64,000 nucleotides of DNA from Acidobacteria bacterium AB60 (GTDB taxonomy: Bacteria; Acidobacteriota; Terriglobia; Terriglobales; Acidobacteriaceae): NCBI GenBank assembly GCA_008682415.1, contig VANK01000003.1:310001-374000 (forward strand), read 5' to 3'. A program made the position numbers and the translations under genes. This document shows, piece by piece, positions 26,564-35,900 of the stretch. Under the pieces are notes generated by a model. The model made no database searches and was not told the DNA's origin. It worked only from the letters and a program-made list of their open reading frames with translations. Positions within the stretch are counted from its first letter, which is position 1. Each line of letters opens with the position of its first letter.

Positions 26564-29317
26564 ATGAAGATCAGGCTCCGAAAATATGTGCGGCTGGTTG
26601 CAATTCTGCTTGTATATGCGATTTTTTTGCTTGCTTCGAGCAGGACGCAGGCTCAGAGTCTCGCCCCAACGCTAGCGATAACCGCAGATTCGCAAAGCAA
26701 GATCTACGGCACGTCCGACCCTGTCTTCACTTATAGCTTTCAGGGGTTCACCAACGGCGACACCGCGACTGTGGTATCGGGCCAGCCCGCCATAACTGCG
26801 CCACAGCGCGTGCAGAACCTTTGGCAATTCACGGAGAGTCTGCCGGCATGGCTCTACACTACATGGCAGTTCAGCACCGATGGGAGCACGCAGCAGGCAA
26901 ACGGAATTCAGCTCTCGCACGTCGCGTCCGCGGGTAATTTTTACAGCAGTATCAGCTCGCCAATGAGCGCCTTTGCAGCGCCGGTGGTCGTTCCCGGCAT
27001 GCCCTACCTGCTCAGCTTTGATGCGTCTTCAACTCTCAACAGCTACCAGGTGTATTGGCATCGCTATCTGTCCGATGGCAACGCTTACGGCTGGGGACAA
27101 GCGGCCATTGGGCCGGCGTTGAGACGGGTAGTGTTTCAGTGTGCAGGAACGGCAAGCGGCGCCCTTGACTGCGGCGGGGACCCCACGGTTCCCATCGGGA
27201 GCGGGCCCGATCAAACGGTGGTCTACTGGCTGTTTCTAGGCAAGAACAACGCGCTTAGCAGCGATCCGTCCGCCGCCGGTTTCCAGCAGAGCGTTGCTGC
27301 CGATCTCTACGTGGGTGGATTTCAGATGGAACCCGCGGTGAGCGAGAAGCGAGGGATCGTCGCGATGGGCGACAGCCTGACGCAATATGACTGCTCCACC
27401 GCCGATCTTCTCAATTGCTCCAGCTGGACCGCTGTGGCCGCCTCGCAACTCAACGTTCCCTTCTATAACCGCGGCTCGTGGGGGCAAACGTGCGCGCAGA
27501 TTCAGGCTCGCTGGGCCGCGGATGCGTCGCCCATCCTGGCCGCGAACGCAAAGTACGCCATCATCTTCTGCGGGACCAACGATCTTGGCCTGGGTTACTC
27601 ATCGGCCCAGATCGAGCAGTCGATTGCGGCCATGGCCAGCCTGGCCGCCGCTGACGGAGCAACGCCCGTGTTGGTGACGATAGGCCCCTTTGTCACGACC
27701 GTTCCCAACGCGGAATCGAGCCGGCAGGCGGTCAACGCCTGGATCCGGGCCACATACCCTCTGGTGCTCGACTTCGATCACGTCAACGCCGACCCTGCCA
27801 ATCCCGCGCAGCAGAATCCTGCCTACGTTGGCGACGGCGTTCACCTCAACTTTGCGGGCCGGGTCGCGGAAGGGAACTATGTGGCGCAAGCAATCGCCGG
27901 CAATACCAAGGGCTATCCAGGCATCTGGAGCTTCCAGCAACCTGTTCCCTATGAGGCCGTACTCGGTGCCAATCCTTCCAACGGCATGGACTTTCACCCA
28001 GGCGCGCAGCGGGAAGTGGGCACCTACATCATTCTCCCGGCGGCTGGCACACTGGCCTCGAGCAAGTATCGGTTCGCCTTCAACACCGCGCGCCTCAACG
28101 TTTTCGCCGCGCCGCTCACCGTGTCTGCGAACAACAAGACCATGACCTATGGCGCAGCCCTGCCCGCGCTGGATGGATCGATCAGCGGGGCGTTGCCGTC
28201 AGACAGCATCTCCGCAACCTACTCAACCAACGCGACCATCTCCAGCCCTCCCGGGACCTACACGATTACCGCAACGCTCGTCGACCCCGGCCATCGTCTC
28301 TCGAACTATACGGTCACCCAGAACTCCGGCACGCTCACGGTCGTCCCGGCCGTCTCCGCCGCTCCCACATTCACGGTGGCGCCCGGCGTCTACGTCTCCA
28401 CACCGATGGTGGCGATCCTGGACAGCACGCCGGGCGCGGTCATTCGTTACACCACCGACGGCAGCACACCGAATGGGAGTTCCACCATCTACACCGGGCC
28501 CTTCTCTGTGGCCAGCTCCGAGACCATCCAGGCCTACGCGACCGCGCCGCCCGGCTATACAGCCAGCTCTGTTGCCTCTGCCTCCTATATCATCGTTCCA
28601 CTCATTACCGGCCTGTCGCCGGCCTACACGGCGGCCGGAAACTCCGCCATCACTCTCACCGTGAGCGGATCGGGATTCAATCCGGGCTCGACAGTGCGGT
28701 GGGGCCAGACCGCGTTGGCGACTCAATTCGTGAGTCCGGCAAGCCTCTCCGCGAAGGTTCCCGGCTCTGTCGTTGCGAACGCCGGCCTCTCGGCGATCAC
28801 GGTACAAGACGGCGTGAGTAAATCGAACGCGTTTCAGTTTGAGATCGACTCCGGCAGCGGCTCAACCTATGCTCCAGCGTTTACGCCCTCGACCATGACG
28901 GTAACTCCAGGAGCCGCGGCAACCTATCGGGTAACTCTGCCTTCCACCGCAACCGGTGCCTCCGCCAACTGTCTCAACCTGCCCGCCAACGCCACCTGTG
29001 CTTACTCGTATGCCACCGGTACGCTTACCATTGCGACCTCTCCCTCAACGGTGGCGGGCAGCTACAGCATCGTGGTCGTCTTCACCGAGACCGTGCCGGC
29101 GTCCACAAGCGCGTGGATCGTGATCCCGCTTCTGCTGGTTCCCGTATCGAGATCGCGCAAGCGGTGCAGAATGCGATCGCCGGCCATCGTGATCGCGGCT
29201 GCCTTGCTCGCCGGGCTCGGCGCACTGAGCGCGTGCGGCGGCAACACCCCTGCGACTCCGCCCAGGCCCGGCCAGCAGGTGACGGCCTCCGCGGTCGTGG
29301 TTCTCAACGTCCAATAG
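26564..29317 (+). CDS. secreted SGNH-fold hydrolase with MBG, chitobiase-C-like and IPT domains
   Basis: A 917-residue exported protein with a signal anchor/peptide at residues 1-32. The first half of an MBG-type domain spans residues 30-79 (SQSKIYGTSDPVFTY). Then a jelly-roll-like segment (80-260) is followed by an SGNH/GDSL hydrolase: GDS with Ser271, RGSWGQT, GTND, and DGVH with Asp424 and His427. The MBG domain resumes at residue 486 (GTYIILPAAGTLASSKY) and a second MBG follows (APLTVSANNKTMTYG). Next come a chitobiase-C-like repeat (IRYTTDGSTPNGS) and an IPT/TIG domain (ITGLSPAYTAAGNSAITLTV). The C-terminus has a hydrophobic segment and a CGGN motif. It probably deacylates a surface or plant polysaccharide. 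ATG 26564 is preferred over TTG 26558. Confidence 0.85.
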   Translation: MKIRLRKYVRLVAILLVYAIFLLASSRTQAQSLAPTLAITADSQSKIYGTSDPVFTYSFQGFTNGDTATVVSGQPAITAPQRVQNLWQFTESLPAWLYTTWQFSTDGSTQQANGIQLSHVASAGNFYSSISSPMSAFAAPVVVPGMPYLLSFDASSTLNSYQVYWHRYLSDGNAYGWGQAAIGPALRRVVFQCAGTASGALDCGGDPTVPIGSGPDQTVVYWLFLGKNNALSSDPSAAGFQQSVAADLYVGGFQMEPAVSEKRGIVAMGDSLTQYDCSTADLLNCSSWTAVAASQLNVPFYNRGSWGQTCAQIQARWAADASPILAANAKYAIIFCGTNDLGLGYSSAQIEQSIAAMASLAAADGATPVLVTIGPFVTTVPNAESSRQAVNAWIRATYPLVLDFDHVNADPANPAQQNPAYVGDGVHLNFAGRVAEGNYVAQAIAGNTKGYPGIWSFQQPVPYEAVLGANPSNGMDFHPGAQREVGTYIILPAAGTLASSKYRFAFNTARLNVFAAPLTVSANNKTMTYGAALPALDGSISGALPSDSISATYSTNATISSPPGTYTITATLVDPGHRLSNYTVTQNSGTLTVVPAVSAAPTFTVAPGVYVSTPMVAILDSTPGAVIRYTTDGSTPNGSSTIYTGPFSVASSETIQAYATAPPGYTASSVASASYIIVPLITGLSPAYTAAGNSAITLTVSGSGFNPGSTVRWGQTALATQFVSPASLSAKVPGSVVANAGLSAITVQDGVSKSNAFQFEIDSGSGSTYAPAFTPSTMTVTPGAAATYRVTLPSTATGASANCLNLPANATCAYSYATGTLTIATSPSTVAGSYSIVVVFTETVPASTSAWIVIPLLLVPVSRSRKRCRMRSPAIVIAAALLAGLGALSACGGNTPATPPRPGQQVTASAVVVLNVQ

Positions 29318-29380
29318 CCCCTTTCCAGGCGCCCGCCCACACAGCAGGTGGAAAAATCCAGCTCGTTCATCACGCGACTC

Positions 29381-29408
29381 TTGACATAACTGAACTAAAC
29401 CGTTCAGT
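29381..29408 (+). promoter_or_regulatory. promoter with palindromic TetR-type operator
   Basis: TTGACA (29381-29386) is a consensus -35 box. A 20-base palindrome with perfect 7-base arms ACTGAAC/GTTCAGT (29389-29408, six-base spacer) lies between it and the expected -10 region (CAGTAT, 18-base spacing). A TetR dimer here would block polymerase. The linked TetR gene is the third gene of the transcript. Confidence 0.75.
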
Positions 29409-29432
29409 ATTGTTTGCGGAGGTCTCCACTCC

Positions 29433-30227
29433 ATGATCCACGTCCAGAACCTGGTTAAAACATTCGGCAGCTTTACTGCTGTAAACGATGTCTCGTTCCA
29501 CGTGCCTGCCGGCGAAATCTTTGCTTTCCTGGGGCCGAACGGCGCCGGCAAAACTACCACCATCAAGATGCTCACCACTCTGCTGCGTCCCACCAGCGGC
29601 GCCATCCAGCTTGACGGCCTCGATCCCCAGACGCATCAGAATGAAGTTCGCAAACGCTTCGGCATCGTCTTCCAGGACCCCAGCCTCGACGGCGACCTCA
29701 CGGCCTGGGAGAACATGCAGATTCACGCCGTGCTCTACCACGTTCCCCACAAGACCGCCCGCGTTCGCTCCGAAGAACTCCTCAAGCTCTTCGAGCTCTG
29801 GGAGCGCCGCAACGAGCAGGTCAAGAAGTTCTCCGGCGGCATGAAGCGGCGTCTTGAAATCGCCCGCGGTTTCCTGCATACGCCGCGCATCCTGTTTCTC
29901 GACGAGCCGACGCTCGGCCTCGATCCACAGAGCCGCAACCAGCTCTGGGCCCACGTCAAGCGCGTCAACGAAGCGGAAAAGGTCACCGTCATGCTCACCA
30001 CTCATTACATGGACGAGGCCGATCGCGTTGCCCATCGCGTCGGCGTCATCGACCACGGCAAGCTCGTCGCCCAGGGCACGCCCCGCGAAATCAAAGACCA
30101 GACCGGGACCGAGTCTCTCGAAGACGCATTTCTCAAACTCACCGGCTCATCCATTCGCGACGAATCCGCAGGATCCGCCGACATGATGCGCCAGTTCGCC
30201 AAAATGTGGGGAGGCAACAGACGATGA
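29433..30227 (+). CDS. ABC transporter ATP-binding protein (DrrA-like)
   Basis: A 264-residue ABC ATPase. Walker A is GPNGAGKT (residues 34-41), the signature is FSGGM (133-137), Walker B is ILFLDEP (153-159) and the switch His lies in LTTHYMDEADR. The short C-terminal tail and the sequence around KTFGSFTAVNDVSFHV place it with daunorubicin-type exporter ATPases. A GCGGAGG site precedes the ATG. Its stop overlaps the start of the permease gene (ATGA), and a TetR gene follows, so this is a three-gene self-regulated exporter operon behind the operator at 29389-29408. Confidence 0.93.
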   Translation: MIHVQNLVKTFGSFTAVNDVSFHVPAGEIFAFLGPNGAGKTTTIKMLTTLLRPTSGAIQLDGLDPQTHQNEVRKRFGIVFQDPSLDGDLTAWENMQIHAVLYHVPHKTARVRSEELLKLFELWERRNEQVKKFSGGMKRRLEIARGFLHTPRILFLDEPTLGLDPQSRNQLWAHVKRVNEAEKVTVMLTTHYMDEADRVAHRVGVIDHGKLVAQGTPREIKDQTGTESLEDAFLKLTGSSIRDESAGSADMMRQFAKMWGGNRR

Positions 30228-30973
30228 ACGCCATCTACGCCCTCTGGCTTCGCTCGCTCAAGCTCTACGTCCGCTCCCGCGCGCAGATTATCGCCTCGCT
30301 CGGCCAGCCCATGCTCTACCTGCTGGTCCTCGGCTTCGGCCTTGGACCCGTGTTTCAGCGCGCCGGCAACGGCAACTACCTGCAGTTCATCGCTCCCGGC
30401 ATCATCGGCATGTCGGTGCTCTTCACCTCGGTCTTCTCCGGTCTCGGCATTCTCTGGGATCGCCAGTTCGGCTTCCTGAAAGAGACGCTCGTCGCCCCCG
30501 TCTCCCGCCTCCAGATCATGATCGGACGCACCCTCGGCGGCGCCACGATCGCCGTGGCCCAGGGCCTCATGGTCATGATTATCTGCCTCATCGCCGGATT
30601 CCGTCCGCCCAATCTGCTCTCCATCCCCATCGCCATCGGCTTCATGGTGCTCATCGCCATCCTGTTCTCCGCGCTCGGCGTCGCCATCGGCTCCAGCCTC
30701 CAGGACATGCAGGGCTTTCAGCTCATCATGAACTTCATGGTGCTCCCCATCTACTTCCTCTCCGGCGCGCTCTTCCCGCTCAAGGGGCTCAACGTCATCC
30801 TCAAGTGGGTGACCCGCATCGACCCGCTGGCCTATGGCATCGATGGCATGCGCAACGTCTTCGGCAGCGCCAACGCCGCCTTCAACCCCAGCCTCGATCT
30901 CCTCGTTCTGGTCGTCGTCGGCATCGTCCTGCTGATCGTCGGCGCCCGCCAGTTCGCCAAAATCGAAATCTGA
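30224..30973 (+). CDS. ABC-2 type transporter permease (DrrB-like)
   Basis: A 249-residue membrane protein with six predicted helices and the ABC-2 signature area (LPIYFLSGALFPLKGLN). Start ATG 30224 overlaps the ATPase stop, so translation is coupled. The N-terminus MNAIYALWLRSLKLYVRSR is the cytoplasmic coupling region. It builds the exporter channel with the preceding ATPase. Unlike the exporter at 2.4-4.4 kb, the permease is short and lacks the long extracytoplasmic loop, so the two systems are of different subtypes. Confidence 0.92.
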   Translation: MNAIYALWLRSLKLYVRSRAQIIASLGQPMLYLLVLGFGLGPVFQRAGNGNYLQFIAPGIIGMSVLFTSVFSGLGILWDRQFGFLKETLVAPVSRLQIMIGRTLGGATIAVAQGLMVMIICLIAGFRPPNLLSIPIAIGFMVLIAILFSALGVAIGSSLQDMQGFQLIMNFMVLPIYFLSGALFPLKGLNVILKWVTRIDPLAYGIDGMRNVFGSANAAFNPSLDLLVLVVVGIVLLIVGARQFAKIEI

Positions 30974-30994
30974 TCACTGTTCACTGTTCACTGA
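30974..30994 (+). repeat. three tandem copies of a 7-bp unit
   Basis: TCACTGT-TCACTGT-TCACTGA sits between the permease stop and the TetR start. It may be a small dispersed intergenic repeat or a regulatory site. It is not an exact match to the operator upstream. Confidence 0.6.
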
Positions 30995-30996
30995 CG

Positions 30997-31629
30997 ATGG
31001 TTCGACCGCGCAGTCTTGAAGCTCACGAAAAGGTTATCCATGCCGCGCTCTCCCTCTTCGGCGAGCGTGGCATTGAAGCCACCTCCATGGACGCGATCGC
31101 CCGCGCCTCCGGCGTCTCCAAGGCCACCATCTACAACCACTGGTCCGACAAGGAGGCACTCCTCCTCGAAGTCATGCTCTACGTCAACGGCCTCAACAAG
31201 GAGCCGGAAGACGTCGATACCGGTGACCTCGAGCGCGACCTAGCCACCATCCTCAGCCGCAGGCCTCCGGGCGAATTCGCCGAAGCCCGCGATCGCATGA
31301 TGCCCACCCTCATCGCCTACTCCGCCGTGCATCCCGAGTTCGGCTCCCTCTGGCGCCGTCGCGTCATGGAACCTCCGCAGCGCTGCCTCAAGCAGGTCCT
31401 GCGCCGCGGCATCGATCGCGGCCAGCTCTCCCCCGATCTCGACCTCGAACTCGCCATGGCCCTGCTCCTCGGCCCCATGCTCTTCACCCACGTCTTCAGC
31501 AAAAGCCGGCAGCAGCCCGGGCGCGACATTGGACCCGAGACTGCCGCCGCCTTCACCCGCGCGCACGCGATCCGCAAAGCCGTCGCCGTCTCCAAACACC
31601 TGGAGTCGCTTAAATCCCGCCGGTCCTAG
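30997..31629 (+). CDS. TetR family transcriptional regulator
   Basis: A 210-residue TetR/AcrR regulator. The DNA-binding domain occupies about residues 8-55, with the helix-turn-helix TSMDAIARASGVSKATIYNHW and the trailing SDKEALL. The C-terminal ligand-binding part resembles the TetR_C AefR-like type. It is the third gene of the exporter operon and most likely represses it by binding the ACTGAAC/GTTCAGT palindrome at 29389-29408, with release by the exported substrate. Start ATG 30997 is chosen because the longer in-frame reading lies in the permease gene. Its 3' end overlaps the end of the convergent radical SAM gene by 20 bases. Confidence 0.93.
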   Translation: MVRPRSLEAHEKVIHAALSLFGERGIEATSMDAIARASGVSKATIYNHWSDKEALLLEVMLYVNGLNKEPEDVDTGDLERDLATILSRRPPGEFAEARDRMMPTLIAYSAVHPEFGSLWRRRVMEPPQRCLKQVLRRGIDRGQLSPDLDLELAMALLLGPMLFTHVFSKSRQQPGRDIGPETAAAFTRAHAIRKAVAVSKHLESLKSRRS

Positions 31630-32854
31630 AGCCACCCCGCCCGCCCGCTTCACTGCTTCGCAACAGGTTCATGATGCTCGTAGCCGGCCGCGCCGCCCGA
31701 AGCTCCCCCCCCATGAACCGCATATATGGATCAATGTGGCGAAAGAAATGCTTGTACCCCGCGCACAGGTAGTTCAGCCCAGGCTCGCCCTCCGGCGTGC
31801 GCGCGAACCGGTGCTTCGGACACTCCCCATTGCACGCAAAACGCACCTCGCACGCGCGGCACATCCCCGGCAGCGTCTCCGCCTTGTCCTGCCCAAACTG
31901 ATGCTGCCGCATCGACCCAGCCAATGCGGCCAGCGAGGTCTCGCGCAAATTGCCCAGCCGGTGCTCGGGATACACAAAGTGATCGCACGAGTACACATCG
32001 CCGTTATGCTCCATGGCCAGAGCCCCGCCGCAGGTGGGACGAAACACGCATAAGCTCTGCTCCAGCCCGAGCCAGCTTTCGAGCGCCACCTCGAACTGCT
32101 GCACGTACACGCGCCCCACGTCGTTCCGCACCCACTCATCGAAGATGCGCGTCAGGAAGAGCCCATACTGCAGCGGCTGAACCGACCAATCGGTAACGCC
32201 GCCGTCCTCCCCACACCCCGGCTCGATCAGCACAAGCCCATCCCTGCCCGGATTCGCAGCCGCTCGCTCTACCACCGGGATCAACTGCAGAAACCCGCTG
32301 CCAATCTCCTTCAGGAACCCGTACACCTCCAGCGGAGACTCCGCGTTGTATCGATTCACCACGGTCAGGGTATTGAAGGCCACGCCATGTTCCTTCAGCG
32401 TCTCCAATCCCCGCAGGACGCGGTCGAACGTGGGAGCCTGTCCCTTGTCCACCCGCAACCGGTCGTGCAGTTGCCGCGGCCCGTCGATCGAGATGCCCAC
32501 CAGGAATCGCTCCTCGGCCAGAAACGCACCCCACGCGTCGTCAAGCAGTGTCCCATTCGTCTGCAGCGCGTTGTGAATCACCTTGCCGCCGGCATATCTC
32601 TTTTCCAGAGCCACCACCGTGCGAAAGAACTCGACGCCAAGCAGCGTCGGCTCACCCCCCTGCCACGCAAAGTGCACCTCATCCCCTGGCTGCGCCGCAA
32701 TGTACTCGCGCACATAGCGCTCCAGCAACTCCTCCGGCATCGCCCATTGCTGAGTGCCCGGATACAGCCTCTCCTTCTCCAGATAAAAACAGTAGGCGCA
32801 GTCCAGGTTGCACAGCGGCCCAATGGGCTTGGTCATGATGTGAAATCCGCCCAT
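31610..32854 (-). CDS. anaerobic sulfatase-maturase-like radical SAM/SPASM enzyme
   Basis: A 414-residue radical SAM protein. The cluster motif CNLDCAYC (Cys15, Cys19, Cys22) lies at the N-terminus, followed by HFAWQGGEPTLLG and the barrel motif VGISIDGP. The C-terminal SPASM region has the Cys pattern around FRPTCGGAL, YSCDHF, CRACEVRFACNGECPKHRF and the final LCAGYKHFFRHI. This matches anSME, which oxidises a Ser or Cys of sulfatases to formylglycine; related SPASM enzymes modify other peptides. No sulfatase gene is in the window. Start ATG 32854 gives the family's usual short N-terminus. Confidence 0.9.
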   Translation of the reverse strand: MGGFHIMTKPIGPLCNLDCAYCFYLEKERLYPGTQQWAMPEELLERYVREYIAAQPGDEVHFAWQGGEPTLLGVEFFRTVVALEKRYAGGKVIHNALQTNGTLLDDAWGAFLAEERFLVGISIDGPRQLHDRLRVDKGQAPTFDRVLRGLETLKEHGVAFNTLTVVNRYNAESPLEVYGFLKEIGSGFLQLIPVVERAAANPGRDGLVLIEPGCGEDGGVTDWSVQPLQYGLFLTRIFDEWVRNDVGRVYVQQFEVALESWLGLEQSLCVFRPTCGGALAMEHNGDVYSCDHFVYPEHRLGNLRETSLAALAGSMRQHQFGQDKAETLPGMCRACEVRFACNGECPKHRFARTPEGEPGLNYLCAGYKHFFRHIDPYMRFMGGELRAARPATSIMNLLRSSEAGGRGGSRTGGI

Positions 32855-32981
32855 TCCCTCGCACGCTCCAGGAATCCGATCATATCCGTTCCGCCTGCCT
32901 ATCCTGCCCCCGCAAGTTCCCGCGCAAAAAAAAGGGTGCGACGCTCTTGCCGTCGCACCCTGCAGTCTTGCCGCAATCCAG

Positions 32982-35900
32982 CTAGAAGCTGAACTTGCCT
33001 CCGAATTGAAGCACGCGCGGATCCCACGTACTGGTGGCCTTGCCGAACGTGCTGCTTCCAAAGTTGGGTCCGATGCCGTTGAACTCCGTGTGATTGAACG
33101 TGTTGAACGACTCGGCGCGGAACTCGAATCCCATCGCCTCGCGGATCTTGAACGTCTTGTACAGCGAGGTGTCGAAGTTCGTGCGGCCCGGCCCCAGCGC
33201 AATGTCCTTGCGGGCATTGCCGAAGCCGAGATTCGGTCCACCCTCCCACGACGGGGTCGGAGCAGAGAAGACCGACGTATCGAACCACTGCTTGGGGTTC
33301 TTGATCGACCGGGGACGCGCGCTGACATCCGGACGATTGCCGTAGTCGCCGCCCAGTCCCACCGGATCGTAGTTCAACGAGAGGCCCGGGCCCTGGTTCG
33401 CGATGATGGTGCCCGACTCCGCCGTGACCACGCCCGCAATCTGCCATCCTCCCAGCAACGAGCCGGTAATCCCGGTTGCGTGCGCCAGGATGGGCAGCGC
33501 GTACACATAGTTCGCGTTGAGGATATGGCGGCGGTCGAGCGCGCCCGATCCCCGGTCGTACTTCAGGTTGAACGGATTGCTCACCTGGTTCAGGTCGTAT
33601 GACGTGATGTCGATCTCATGCGACCAGGTGTAGTCGATCTCGCCCGTCAGCCCATGCTTGCTCTGCGCGCGGAGGCCGGTCTGGAATCCGTTGTAGTTCC
33701 CGTTCGTGCTGTTCTCCTCCTGGTTGATCGTTCCGAATCCCTGGTACGTGCGGTAGAAGTTCGGGTTGGCGAGGTTCATACCGCCAGGATTCGTGCCGCT
33801 TTTGTTGGTCGGATCGCCCGCATTGGCGCGCACGCTTAGAGGCGTGTTCAGCGGGAAGTTGTTGATGCGCCGCTCAATGTTCTGGTTCCACGCGGTGTTG
33901 CCCACGTACTGCATCACCCAGATCACTGAAGGCGCCAGCTGTTGCTGATAGCCCAGGCTGTACTGCGCAACCGCCGGAGCAGGATAGTACTCCGCCAGGT
34001 TGAACAGCCCGTTCGCCGGGAAGAAGGGAAGCGCCGCGGTGCTGCCCGTAACCCAACTGGTGTGAGGATCGGAGAAGTACACGTTGGACGCGGTCGGGTT
34101 ATACGCAAACGGAGGCGTCGTGGCCGCGTTGTAAATGTCGTTCCCCTGCATGCGCTCGTAGAACGTTCCCGCTCCGCCGCGCAGCACGCTGGTGCCGTTT
34201 CCGCGCAGATCCCACGAGAATCCGATACGCGGTTGCCAGGTGAAGTAGTCGTTCTTGACCAGCCCTCGTGGCGTTCCGTTGCGATTGGCCAGTTGCACTC
34301 CGTTCAGGTAAAAGGGCGTGCCATTCACCGTCCCGAAGCCCGGTCCGGTGGAATCCACCGCGCCGGTCATATCCTGCTCCGTGCAGGTCCCCGCCGGGGC
34401 AGGTGCCTTGCACACCCAGCTCGGCGCCGCGGCAGGGTCGTATGCCGCCGGGTTGAAGTTGGCCACCGCGTTGCTCCGCTCCCATGCATGCGGCAGCGCA
34501 TCATAGCGGAATCCAAGCTGCAGGCTCAGGTTCCGCTTCACGTGCCAGTTGTCGCTCGCCCAGAACGAAGGCGTCTGGTTCACGTAGTGGCGCGTGGGCA
34601 GTGACTGGAACTCCGAGTAGCTCCCCGCCACTCCCATCAGCATGTCCATCATGCCGTCGTTCGAAAGCGCGTTGAAGCTGAAGTTGCCCTCAGGATCGCC
34701 AAACAGCTGCTGGTTCTTCGTGTAGCGGTTGTAGCTGAATCCGAACTTGAAGGCGTGCACGCCCCGCGTCCAGGAGACGTCCACGCGCGGTTCGTAGTCC
34801 TGCGCCGCGTTGTGCCAGGGCGCCGAGCCCAGGTCCTCTGACGTGAAGTACGGAGCCCCAAACCCGCCGATACCGGGCAGCGACTTGGAACCATTGTTGA
34901 AGAACTTGCTTACCGTCCAGCCGTTGGGAAGCATGGAGTTGGCGCTGTTGGTGATGTTGATGGTGTTGCCGTCATAGTTCATGCTCGCTTCCACCAGCAG
35001 GCTCGGGCTGATGGTTGCGCTCAGCTTGATCGCGGCCGTGTTCGCCGGGTTCGAGAGCGTGCTGGTCACCGTGTTGTAGCTGTAGCCCAGCCATCCCAGC
35101 ATCGGAGCCGCCGAGCCCTGCGATACCGCGTTGTGCTCGTAGTGGCCCATCAGCTGGAGCTTGGAGTTGATCTGGTGATCGATGCGGGCAATGTCGTCCC
35201 GCACGTAAATCGGCGTCTCCGCCTGCGACACCACCTGGTCGTTGGAGTTGCTGGGATGCGGAATCACTCCCGACGCGAAGTAGCGCAGCGCGTTTGCGTC
35301 GAACAGGGCCGCGGGAATGGTGTTGTTGGGAAACGGCTGCCCCGGCGTCAACCCGAGCGAAGCAAGCTTGGCGTTGAATGCCGGATCCTGCACCTGGGGC
35401 ACAATCAGCGGCTTGCTATCGCCGGCAAATGCCGGTCGCACATAGTGCAGATCCTGCCCCGCCGTCGGAAAGTCCGCCGCCGGAAGCGTGTTCACCAGCG
35501 TCGGCGTGCTCCCCTGGATCAGGCGTCGCCACTCCTCGTTCCAGAAGAAAAACGTCTTGCGCGGATGCTGGAAGGGAAGCAGCGGACCGCCGAGATTGCC
35601 GCCGAAGATGTTGTAGTTCAATTTCTGCCGCGGCGTGATCTTGTCGCCCGGCGCCACGTTCTTGTTGAACCAGTTGTTGGCGTCGAACAGCGTGTTGCGG
35701 TTGAACTCCCACAGGCTGCCCGCGTACTTCTGGCCGCCGCTCTTGAACGCCAGCGTGATGGTCGCGCCCGAGGAGATGCCGTACTCCGGCGGATAATTGC
35801 TCGCCAGCGTCTGGAACTCCGCAATCGCATCCTGCGAAGGCATGATGTCCATGCCGCCCGCTCCGCCGCGATCGTCCGCCTCCGACCCGTCGATCAGCCA

